Source: Candidatus Bathyarchaeota archaeon
GTDB taxonomy: Archaea; Thermoproteota; Bathyarchaeia; Bathyarchaeales; UBA233
NCBI GenBank assembly: GCA_023488835.1
Contig: JAMDCS010000006.1
Coordinates: 1-10,921 of the forward strand
DNA: 10,921 bases
Direction: 5' to 3'
Shown in pieces: positions 5,308 to 10,921 of this stretch (positions are counted from its first letter, which is position 1; each line of letters begins with the position of its first letter). A model generated the notes under the pieces. The model saw nothing but the letters and a program-made list of their open reading frames with translations, did not search any database and was not told where the DNA came from. The translations under genes and the position numbers were made by a program.

Positions 5308-5876
5308 AAATATGGCTAAATTATCGTCAGTTTAGCAAAATACTTTAAACGGTCAAACATCGGGTGTTCGAGTTTTTGGGTGCTTTGATTTTGGTTTGTT
5401 GTAGAAAACTTTGCTGAAAAATTGCTCTAACAAGAAAATATTGCCTTTTGCCAAAAACCCAGTGCTCCTGCAAAACTCTTTGAAATTGATGTATTTCCGA
5501 GAGTATCAGTTTCTTTTTTTAGTAGAGTTTCTGAATCTGCAGTTGGTGTCGGGTTTTGTTGTATAGTGGGTTGCGTTTTTGTTCTCTAAGGGTACTTTGC
5601 TTTGCAGGCGCATGGGTGGCTGAGGGGCAATTCTATTGCACTTATGTAATGCATTAGAGCCAGTATTTTTAAAACGTGAATGTTGTGAAATCACTCATCA
5701 GTTATACTGGTTGCATGTGTATTATATCAGAGGTTAACGTTCACCAGTGGGCTCCGGGTTCACCAACCAAAACCCCGCGTATACAGAAGCATCCCCCAAA
5801 CACAGTTTTGCGCTCTACAATGCAACAATTGTTTAATTAAACCAACCCCAAAATAGCTACAACGGCGAGAGCAAAC
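5308..5876. other. Gene-poor stretch upstream of hjc
   Basis: No supported gene. The minus-strand frame 5506-5694 looks like chance. The stretch contains dispersed repeat copy E near its right end, a duplicated GTTCACCA (about 5736 and 5760) just before that copy, and a TATA-like TTTAATTAAACC near 5832-5843 that could serve hjc. Confidence 0.45.
5779..5809 (+). repeat. Dispersed 31-bp repeat, copy E
   Basis: GTATACAGAAGCATC, then CCCCAAACACAGTTTT. Two or three differences from the consensus. It ends 67 nt before the hjc start and points toward the gene, as copy B does for the yjbQ-like gene. Confidence 0.8.
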
Positions 5877-6314
5877 GTGAGCACTGAAGAAGACCGTATT
5901 CGGCTAAGACGTTGGCGCAAAAGAGGCTTCTACAGTGAAACCGCCCTAGTCAAGCTGCTCCAAAAAAACGGCTACTTCGCCGTCCGCGTCCCAGTCAGCA
6001 ACCCAAGCCTCAACCCACTACCCGACATCATGGCACGCAGAGGTCAACACCTCTACGCCTTCGAAGTAAAAAACGTCTCTTACTATGCCTATTTCCCCCA
6101 ACCTCAAATCGATAAACTCTTCCGCTTCCTAGACCAATTCATACCCTCAAGTAACGAGTACAAGCATGCAGTGGTGGCGGCTCATATGGGGAAAAGGTGG
6201 CTGTTTAAAGAGATCAGCTGGCATGATTGGGAGAAAAAAAAGATCCCTGAGAAGATCCGGATTCTAAAACGAGACCGCGGCAACCTAAACATCCAAACCT
6301 GCTACGCCCAGTAA
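5877..6314 (+). CDS. hjc: Archaeal-type Holliday junction resolvase Hjc
   Basis: This 145-residue nuclease resolves four-way DNA junctions formed in recombination and replication restart, acting as a dimer. The family's catalytic set is present with the right spacing: Glu21 in YSETALVKLL, Ser41, Asp50 in NPLPDIMARR, and Glu63 with Lys65 in YAFEVKN. The gap from Asp50 to Glu63 (13 residues) equals that of Sulfolobus Hjc. The region after the active site (residues 66-90) keeps the YFPQPQIDKL segment, matching the helix with a conserved Gln found in these enzymes. The N-terminus starts with 16 mostly charged residues, somewhat longer than usual. The GTG start is the first in the frame consistent with the fold, with a GGCGAG purine stretch about 10 nt upstream. 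It is 67 nt upstream of the ABC operon, which has its own promoter-like box. Confidence 0.88.
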   Translation: MSTEEDRIRLRRWRKRGFYSETALVKLLQKNGYFAVRVPVSNPSLNPLPDIMARRGQHLYAFEVKNVSYYAYFPQPQIDKLFRFLDQFIPSSNEYKHAVVAAHMGKRWLFKEISWHDWEKKKIPEKIRILKRDRGNLNIQTCYAQ

Positions 6315-6335
6315 CGTAAGTGACTGTACCTCAAA

Positions 6336-6375
6336 ATTCTTATGCACCCACCTATCACCCTTCAATAGCCGAGGG
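6336..6375 (+). promoter_or_regulatory. Promoter-like box and ribosome site of the ABC exporter operon
   Basis: TTCTTATGCACC near 6338-6349 is a reasonable TATA box about 40 nt before the ATG. GAGGG at 6371-6375 lies 6 nt before the ATG at 6382. Confidence 0.4.
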
Positions 6376-6381
6376 AAACCA

Positions 6382-7044
6382 ATGTCTGACTATATGGTTA
6401 CCACCAAAAACTTAGAAAAAACTTACTTGCTTGGAAATAGAAAACTCTCCGTTTTAAAAGACATAACCATCCAAGTCTCAAAAGCAAAATTCACGGTTCT
6501 CTGTGGCGCCTCAGGTTCAGGTAAAACCACCTTACTCAACATCATAAGCGGCATAGACCGACCCAGCCAAGGCGAAATAGTCGTTGCTGATGAAAATTTG
6601 ACGGGAAAAGACGAGAATTTTCTCTCCGATTTCCGATGTAGCCACATTGGATTTGTCTTTCAAGCTTACAATTTGGTTTCTACGTTGACGGTGGCTGAGA
6701 ATATGGCTTTCCCGATGGAGTGGATACAGAAACCAGCTCAAGAAATCGAGGCCCGCGTTGTCGAATTGGTCAAGATGGTGGGGCTTGAGCAGCGTCTGAA
6801 TCATTTTCCGGCTCAACTCAGCGGTGGCGAGCAGCAGCGGGTTGCGTTTGCGCGGGCGTTGGCGAATGATCCTGAGTTGATTTTGGCGGATGAGCCCACG
6901 GGAAATTTGGACCAAAAGAACGCGCAGAAGATTGTGCAGGTACTTCAGCTACTCAAAAGCCAGGGCAAAACCATCATAGTATCTACTCATGACGTTGAAA
7001 TTCGGGGTTTAGCTGACCAAGTTATTACCCTAAAAGACGGATAA
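6382..7044 (+). CDS. ABC transporter ATP-binding protein, MacB/LolD-type
   Basis: The 220-residue nucleotide-binding subunit of an exporter sits on the cytoplasmic face and hydrolyses ATP. Every motif is complete: Walker A GASGSGKT (residues 42-49), Q-loop Gln94 in FVFQAYNLV, signature LSGGEQQR (146-153), Walker [10 protein letters not shown] (166-174), D-loop NLD (175-177) and H-loop His203 in VSTHD. The conserved [22 protein letters not shown] block and the overall length are typical of the group that pairs with FtsX/MacB-type permeases, not of sugar or peptide importers. The permease starts 10 nt downstream, so the two are surely co-transcribed. ATG start with GAGGG 6 nt upstream. Substrate cannot be read; relatives move lipoproteins, lipids or antimicrobial peptides, or act as mechanotransmitters. 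Confidence 0.95.
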   Translation: MSDYMVTTKNLEKTYLLGNRKLSVLKDITIQVSKAKFTVLCGASGSGKTTLLNIISGIDRPSQGEIVVADENLTGKDENFLSDFRCSHIGFVFQAYNLVSTLTVAENMAFPMEWIQKPAQEIEARVVELVKMVGLEQRLNHFPAQLSGGEQQRVAFARALANDPELILADEPTGNLDQKNAQKIVQVLQLLKSQGKTIIVSTHDVEIRGLADQVITLKDG

Positions 7045-7054
7045 CTGGCGAGCC

Positions 7055-8923
7055 ATGATGAGTAGTGGTGCGGGTTTTCCCATAAATGATTTGCTTCGCA
7101 GGCGTTTGCAGACAGGTTTAGCTATAATTACCCTGACTTTGGCGGTAGCGTCTACGTTGTTTTTTCTGCTGTTCAGTAGCCAGTTAGGCATGAACATTTC
7201 ATCTGGTACAGGTATGTTTACATTGGGCTTAAACGCGATTTTTAGGCAATATCTGACCTTTATTGGTGCGCTAATTTTTGTTGTTGGTGCGGTTTTAGTG
7301 TCTTTTATTGTGGTTTTGATGATGGCACAGCGGACCCGAGACTTCGGCTTGATTAAAGCTGCAGGGTGCCCCAACAGTCTAGCAGGTGGATACTTTCTAA
7401 CAGAGCTCATTTTAACCGTCACTGCAGGCTGCATAATCGGGACAATCGTTGGGTCCGTCGCTGATTTTTTGGCCGCAACCATCCTCTTCGATAGCTATAC
7501 CTTGGCGAATTGGTGGTATATTCCGCTGGTTTTTGGGGTTTTCTTCGGGTTAGCCTTGTTTTTTGGGTTCCAACCCATCCTAAAAGCCACAAAACTCACC
7601 CCTGCCGAGGCACTTTCCCCCGTACACTACTACGGCTTATTTGTAACACGCAAATACAAAGCCCTCTCATACCATGCCCTAACATGGCGTATTGCCTCCA
7701 GAAGTATGGCCAGACGCCTAAACCCCATTATCCGTATCGTGATTTTGCTTTCTGTAGTGTTTGTTTTACTTACGGTTTCAGTTGCCGGCGGATTGATTGC
7801 CAGCGATACTACCCTGTCTTGGGTGCAAAAAACCGAAGAGGGCACCATCGCAGTGGCTTATTACGGCATGGGCACTCAATACAGACAATTACTTGGCTCG
7901 TTTAGTGGAGAAAGGAGCGGTGACTTCAACTATTCAAATACTGATTTGGGCATCCCCACCTCTGCTAGTACGGCTTTGATGTCCTTACCCGGTGTTTCTT
8001 CTGTTCAAGAACGGCTTGTTATATATGAAAACGTTACGGAAATCGGCAATTTTACAGTAATCGATGGACAAATGATATCCGTCGGTGGAGACCGAACAGG
8101 AAATTCCATAATAATCGGCGTAAGCCCATCGGATATATCAGTTGATTTCGCAAATAAAGGCCTAAGCTTAAGGACTAATGGCGCTTTTGAAGCGGTTATC
8201 AGTGATTCTATCGCTCAAACAATGTATTCCACCGATAAAAATCTGAACATAAACTATGCCGATCCTATAGTCGAGAGCATAGAAATCAAGGGCCGCAGCT
8301 TCCAAATAGTTGGTCTCTGCGTTGACCCCCTAAACAACGGCTACGTAACGTACGTGCCTATCGAAAAATTGATGAATGTCTCAGGTTTAAGCCGCCCTAA
8401 CTTGCTTTTAGTTACCTTGGATGGTTCTGTTGACCGAACAGCTGCCATTGAAGAGATCCGAAACACCATAAAATCGGTTGATCCTGGCTTAGAAGCTTTC
8501 GATTTTAGCCAAATCAGCCAAAAAAACACTGCGCTTTTAACGTCAACTTGGGAAACAATCATGCTAATCCCCCTGTTTTCTGTAGCTTCTGCAGCCATCT
8601 GCTTGGTTGCGTATATGATGTTGTCTATTGATGAGCAGCGCCAAGAGTTTGCCATGATGCGTGCTGTTGGGGCAAGACCCAAACTGGTTGTCCGCGTCTC
8701 TGCTATCGAAAGCGCTCTGGTATTGCTATCAAGTTTAGGCGTCGGATTGTCCTTTGGGATCATAACCACCATACTAATCCTCATGACTAACCCCATCGTA
8801 ACCGCCACAACCATCGCTACAATCGCTGCTTGGCTGATTGCTGCATTGCTGGCGATGTTTGTTTTAAGCCTCTACCCAGCGATTAAGCTCTCCAAAACAG
8901 AAATTCTAAAAATCTACTCATAG
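7055..8923 (+). CDS. FtsX/MacB-type ABC transporter permease, two FtsX units
   Basis: The 622-residue membrane subunit belongs to the ATPase just upstream. Hydrophobic segments appear near residues 20-42, 66-90, 115-145, 153-174, 223-250, 502-524, 555-578 and 588-610, so eight membrane spans are likely. The layout is span 1, an FtsX unit (spans 2-4), span 5, an external domain of about 250 residues (252-500), then a second FtsX unit (spans 6-8). The cytoplasmic loops QRTRDFGLIKAAGCP (92-106) and DEQRQEFAMMRAVGAR (526-541) are the paired coupling motifs that contact the ATPase. The external domain, with short beta-rich stretches, resembles the periplasmic core domain of MacB-type proteins. Two ATG codons are adjacent (7055 and 7058). 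There is no partner membrane-fusion gene nearby. The stop codon overlaps the next gene. Confidence 0.92.
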   Translation: MMSSGAGFPINDLLRRRLQTGLAIITLTLAVASTLFFLLFSSQLGMNISSGTGMFTLGLNAIFRQYLTFIGALIFVVGAVLVSFIVVLMMAQRTRDFGLIKAAGCPNSLAGGYFLTELILTVTAGCIIGTIVGSVADFLAATILFDSYTLANWWYIPLVFGVFFGLALFFGFQPILKATKLTPAEALSPVHYYGLFVTRKYKALSYHALTWRIASRSMARRLNPIIRIVILLSVVFVLLTVSVAGGLIASDTTLSWVQKTEEGTIAVAYYGMGTQYRQLLGSFSGERSGDFNYSNTDLGIPTSASTALMSLPGVSSVQERLVIYENVTEIGNFTVIDGQMISVGGDRTGNSIIIGVSPSDISVDFANKGLSLRTNGAFEAVISDSIAQTMYSTDKNLNINYADPIVESIEIKGRSFQIVGLCVDPLNNGYVTYVPIEKLMNVSGLSRPNLLLVTLDGSVDRTAAIEEIRNTIKSVDPGLEAFDFSQISQKNTALLTSTWETIMLIPLFSVASAAICLVAYMMLSIDEQRQEFAMMRAVGARPKLVVRVSAIESALVLLSSLGVGLSFGIITTILILMTNPIVTATTIATIAAWLIAALLAMFVLSLYPAIKLSKTEILKIYS

Positions 8924-9613
8924 GGTGTTGAAGGTTTTCGGGTAGACCTTGACTGTTTCCACGTAGAGGGGTAGTTGGCTAATGAAGTCCTGCAGTGAAA
9001 GCACGGGCACTATGGGGACTTCATAGTAAAATTTGTAAGCGCCCGGCATCAAGGAGAGCACGGCGGGGATGAATTTTGCTTTCTCCCAGCGCGTACATTC
9101 AAGGTTTATTTTGGCATTGGGCAGCGCATCAGACAGGGATTCGGTTCGTTTGGCTTGTTCATCCACAATTTTCCGCAATGCAGAAGCCCCGATTGCGTGC
9201 TGCCACCGTTTGCAATCAATACAAACCACCAAGGGTTTTCTGCATCCTATCACGTCTATCTCATATCGTCGGCTATCGTGCTTAAAATGCAAGTTTTTGG
9301 TGACAATGTATCCGTTGATTTTTAGGGCTTCAGCAGCCATTTCTTCAAACTCTTGCCAACACAACAGGTGACTTACGTTCTGTAAATCAGCCCCTAAGGA
9401 GACAGCTTTAACGGCGAGTTTGATACGATTTTCGCTGTCTACTTCAATTATGTCGCCTTTGAGATAAACTATGTTTTCGGATTGCATTTTTTGCAGCAAA
9501 CTATTACAAGTGCTTGTGGGTAGGTGGGCGTTTATATTGACATCTTTAGTTAAAGCTGACCCTTCTTTTGTCAATTTTAGGAGCGAAATTAGCAGATTGC
9601 GTTCAATACTCAT
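8918..9613 (-). CDS. Winged-helix plus PD-(D/E)XK restriction-endonuclease-like protein
   Basis: The 231-residue protein appears to have two parts. Residues 1-75 look like a winged-helix DNA-binding domain (helices around RNLLISLLKL and STCNSLLQKMQSENIV, then a wing at YLKGDIIEVDSENRI). Residues 82-180 form a nuclease-like core: Glu88/Glu90 in WQEFEEMAAEAL, Asp120 in YEIDVIGC, and Asp133-x-Lys135 in VVCIDCKRW. A conserved-looking Gln153 lies in the following helix. This matches the archaeal Mrr/RecB-like fold, with Asp in place of the more usual Glu in the (D/E)xK motif. The role could be DNA repair or defence; no methylase lies nearby. Its last codons overlap the permease tail to tail by 6 bp (8918-8923). 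The ATG at 9611-9613 has a purine stretch AAGG about 7 nt before it. Confidence 0.8.
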   Translation of the reverse strand: MSIERNLLISLLKLTKEGSALTKDVNINAHLPTSTCNSLLQKMQSENIVYLKGDIIEVDSENRIKLAVKAVSLGADLQNVSHLLCWQEFEEMAAEALKINGYIVTKNLHFKHDSRRYEIDVIGCRKPLVVCIDCKRWQHAIGASALRKIVDEQAKRTESLSDALPNAKINLECTRWEKAKFIPAVLSLMPGAYKFYYEVPIVPVLSLQDFISQLPLYVETVKVYPKTFNTL

Positions 9614-9695
9614 GCAATCGCCTTGAAAAATTTAACATTATGGTAGCAAAAATCATGTGGCATGTGACCAAACCAACCGGGTGCTGAGCACTACC

Positions 9696-9726
9696 GTATA
9701 CAAAAGCATCACCAAAACACAGTCCC
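9696..9726 (+). repeat. Dispersed 31-bp repeat, copy F
   Basis: GTATACAAAAGCATC, then ACCAAAACACAGTCCC: 28 of 31 match the consensus, differing only in the last three bases. It lies 82 nt upstream of the nuclease start and points away from that gene. The left flank resembles that of copy B. Confidence 0.8.
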
Positions 9727-9991
9727 CCACACTGAACTCGCAAACCTTCAAACGCAGGAGCCACGAACAACACCATGCCAGATTTACGTGAAGACCCAAA
9801 AATAACCTTTCCCTCGATTTCAGGAAAAATCTCCAAGACCGCAAAAGCGGAGTGGTGCCGATTGGCTTTCGGTGTCCGTAGCAGCAATTTTTGGCAACAC
9901 CCATGGAAAAGCTTTGCTATTAAGTGCTTTTTTAAGTATTGCATATATAATTTTTTAACTATTTAGTGTAAAAAGTGTACATTCGACATTT

Positions 9992-10010
9992 TTTCGAAGT
10001 GACTTCGAAA
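9992..10010. promoter_or_regulatory. Perfect 19-bp palindrome, possible operator
   Basis: TTTCGAAGT, G, ACTTCGAAA. The two 9-bp arms are exact reverse complements around one base, the shape of a dimeric repressor site. It lies about 45 bp from a TATA-like box (about 9943-9952). No gene follows on the plus strand, so the target is unclear. Confidence 0.4.
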
Positions 10011-10261
10011 TCTGAGACAGAATCTTTGCCAAAAAAGAATCTGGCGATAGATGTCTGCGCATTAGGGTGACCACTCACTTAGACTTTTGGGGCAAATTGC
10101 GAAACTAAAATCGAGGATGCTGCAAAGTTACTGCCGAAAATCGTGGGGTAGAACACTCTAACTGACTAATTTTAGGTGAAAGGAGTAAGAAAAATCGCTG
10201 TTGTAGGGGCTCAGAGAGGTTTTTTGATTGAGTGGTGAGTATTTGGGTAGAATATTCCGAT

Positions 10262-10804
10262 TTATGACGTATGACATACCTGTTTATGGAACCTATCAAA
10301 CCAAAACAATACGCCCACAAAACGCAAATCAAAGCCATCTGCCACCAAACTAAAACAGGTCAGCCCCCCAACGCATTTAGACCCAGCATGATTATATAGG
10401 CTTCGAACAATTTCGAACAAATAGGCTGATTTTGGCAGAGTTTTCGCTTTTTTAAAATTCCAAAAAAGAATCGAGGCAAAAAAGTGTGTTGGGGGATGCT
10501 TTTGTATACGGAGATGGATAGGCTTATCTTTCCATGAAACCACTTGGTAGATAGGCCTCACTATGAAAACCTCAAAACCAGCAGCTAACAGATGGCGAGC
10601 TGCTACAAAGCCATCTCCACCATTACCGCCAAGCCCGCAAAAGATCGCAACCTTCCCCCCCTTAGGGAACCGTTTTATGGCTTCTTGGGCTACGTTGCGC
10701 CCAGCTAACTCCATAAGCTGTAGGAGGCTGACGCCGAAGTATTCTGCGTTAACTTCAAGGGCACGCATTTGTTGGCTGGAAATGTAGCTGTTTTGGGTTT
10801 TCAT
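10262..10804 (-). CDS. nnrE: NAD(P)H-hydrate epimerase, N-terminal fragment with a spurious tail
   Basis: The enzyme interconverts the R and S forms of damaged, hydrated NAD(P)H so that a partner dehydratase can repair it. Residues 1-77 are clearly this family (YjeF N-terminal, Rossmann-like): ISSQQMRALEVNAEYFGV, LMELAGRNVAQEAIKRF, and the nucleotide-binding loop CGLGGNGGDGFVAARHL (56-72). Most relatives have Asn where Gly60 stands. After about residue 77 (base 10572) homology stops. The rest of the 180-residue frame is translated from an inverted copy of the gene's own upstream region and then from unrelated intergenic DNA, so it is not real protein. A complete domain needs about 210 residues, so this copy is broken. 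The ATG at 10804 fits the family start. The true gene probably reads right from the identical ATG at 10563, with its remainder missing from the window. Confidence 0.8.
   Translation of the reverse strand: MKTQNSYISSQQMRALEVNAEYFGVSLLQLMELAGRNVAQEAIKRFPKGGKVAIFCGLGGNGGDGFVAARHLLAAGFEVFIVRPIYQVVSWKDKPIHLRIQKHPPTHFFASILFWNFKKAKTLPKSAYLFEIVRSLYNHAGSKCVGGLTCFSLVADGFDLRFVGVLFWFDRFHKQVCHTS
10278..10369 (-). ncRNA. Candidate non-coding RNA downstream of promoter copy 3
   Basis: From the predicted start near 10369 the minus-strand transcript soon reaches ACCTGTTT (10360-10353). An exact complement AAACAGGT lies at 10285-10278, giving an 8-bp stem closing 67 nt. The stem begins within about 10 nt of the predicted start, as expected for a small structured RNA. 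The family is not recognised and the ends are estimates. Confidence 0.3.
10386..10417 (-). promoter_or_regulatory. Strong BRE/TATA promoter element, copy 3 of 3
   Basis: On the minus strand: TTCGAAATT, then TTCGAAGC, then CTATATAATCATGC. It matches copy 1 at 27 and copy 2 at 26 of 32 positions. It reads left, away from the terminal inverted repeat. Confidence 0.55.
10446..10571. repeat. Left arm of a perfect 126-bp inverted repeat
   Basis: Every base pairs with the right arm at 10796-10921 (paired positions sum to 21367). The arm contains dispersed repeat copy G, the upstream region of the epimerase gene, its ATG (10563-10565) and the next six bases. Complementarity stops at 10572/10795. The outer end cannot be judged because the partner arm ends with the window. 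Confidence 0.97.
10479..10509 (-). repeat. Dispersed 31-bp repeat, copy G
   Basis: On the minus strand: GTATACAAAAGCATC, then CCCCAACACACTTTTT. It lies inside the left arm of the terminal inverted repeat. Its GTATAC end is 53 nt from the ATG at 10563. Confidence 0.75.
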
Positions 10805-10921
10805 AGTGAGGCCTATCTACCAAGTGGTTTCATGGAAAGATAAGCCTATCCATCTCCGTATACAAAAGCATCCCCCAACACACTTTTTTGCCTCGATTCT
10901 TTTTTGGAATTTTAAAAAAGC
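10796..10921. repeat. Right arm of the 126-bp inverted repeat, ends at the window edge
   Basis: Exact reverse complement of 10446-10571, with a 224-bp unique spacer between the arms. It runs to the final base, so the true arm may be longer. It includes the epimerase ATG and upstream region and a duplicate of dispersed repeat copy G. Confidence 0.97.
10858..10888 (+). repeat. Dispersed 31-bp repeat, copy H (duplicate of G)
   Basis: Identical to copy G and present only because it lies inside the inverted-repeat arm. It should not be counted as an independent copy. Confidence 0.75.

Larger units (their letters stand above)
9614..10445. other. Gene-poor stretch before the terminal inverted repeat
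   Basis: A minus-strand frame of 113 codons (9603-9944) touches the nuclease start but has no ribosome site or recognisable domain, and it runs through repeat copy F. I do not call it. The stretch holds repeat copy F, an 11-bp palindrome GTGCTGAGCAC (9681-9691), a TATA-like TATATAATTT near 9943-9952, a 19-bp palindrome (9992-10010), and the third copy of the strong promoter element with an inverted repeat downstream of it. Confidence 0.5.

Noticed and set aside
5506..5694. Minus-strand frame of 62 codons
   Set aside because: No ribosome site, no hydrophobic or domain pattern; likely chance.
9603..9944. Minus-strand open frame of 113 codons overlapping the nuclease start
   Set aside because: No ribosome site; its ATG lies inside a TATA-like run. 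It crosses repeat copy F and palindromes, and the translation resembles no family I know. The overlap with the nuclease start is suggestive but not enough.
10262..10571. C-terminal part of the 180-residue epimerase frame
   Set aside because: Translated from the inverted copy of the gene's upstream DNA and from intergenic DNA; no epimerase similarity after residue 77.
10563..10787. Plus-strand frame starting MKTSKP, proline-rich
   Set aside because: It uses the mirrored epimerase ATG but then reads antisense through the true epimerase codons.
1155..10888. CRISPR array made of the dispersed repeats
   Set aside because: Copies are kilobases apart, in both orientations and without regular spacers; no cas genes are present.
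10446..10921. Terminal inverted repeats of an insertion sequence
   Set aside because: The 224-bp interior is the epimerase N-terminus, not a transposase; the arms are simply the gene's own upstream region, and no target duplication can be seen.

Overview
The window looks archaeal. It encodes (5-formylfuran-3-yl)methyl phosphate synthase (methanofuran pathway), an archaeal-type Holliday junction resolvase Hjc, a stand-alone Lrp/AsnC ligand-binding (RAM) domain protein and a very small C2H2 zinc-finger protein. Its upstream regions carry BRE/TATA-like boxes, and purine-rich GGAGGT ribosome sites occur as well. The C1-cofactor gene points to a lineage using tetrahydromethanopterin/methanofuran chemistry: a methanogen, an acetogenic TACK archaeon such as Bathyarchaeia, or a relative. 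The exact lineage is inference. Coding density is low: only about 58% of the window is in genes I can support, and three gene-poor stretches are near 1 kb.

Layout: 1-631 (-) is mfnB, cut by the window's left edge. 632-1774 is gene-poor, with a strong promoter that may drive a non-coding RNA. 1775-2056 (-) is a RAM-domain protein. 2190-2924 (+) is a nicotinamidase with an odd basic tail. 2925-3298 holds a second copy of the same promoter followed by an RNA-like hairpin. 3299-3712 (-) is a YjbQ-family protein. 3933-4160 (+) is a zinc-finger protein. 4161-5121 is gene-poor, followed by a possible 61-residue membrane protein at 5122-5307. 5877-6314 (+) is hjc. 6382-8923 (+) is a two-gene ABC exporter operon (ATPase plus a 622-residue FtsX/MacB-like permease). 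8918-9613 (-) is a winged-helix/PD-(D/E)XK nuclease that overlaps the permease tail to tail. 9614-10571 is gene-poor. 10572-10804 (-) is the N-terminal third of NAD(P)H-hydrate epimerase.

Three structures are not explained by the genes. (1) A roughly 31-bp dispersed repeat with core GTATACAAAAGCATC occurs seven times independently, plus one duplicate, always outside genes and often 50-85 bp from a start codon. (2) A 32-bp promoter-like element ending in TATATAATCATGC occurs three times; none is followed by a convincing ORF, and two are followed by RNA-like inverted repeats. (3) A perfect 126-bp inverted repeat (10446-10571 and 10796-10921) flanks the epimerase fragment and reaches the last base of the window. 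It replaces the rest of the gene with an inverted copy of the gene's own upstream region. This is most simply a fold-back (amplification or assembly) chimera at a contig end, or else a real inverted duplication.

No phage, CRISPR array, transposase, tRNA or rRNA was recognised. The genes form a mostly housekeeping set (cofactor synthesis, NAD salvage and repair, recombination, export) and not one pathway.
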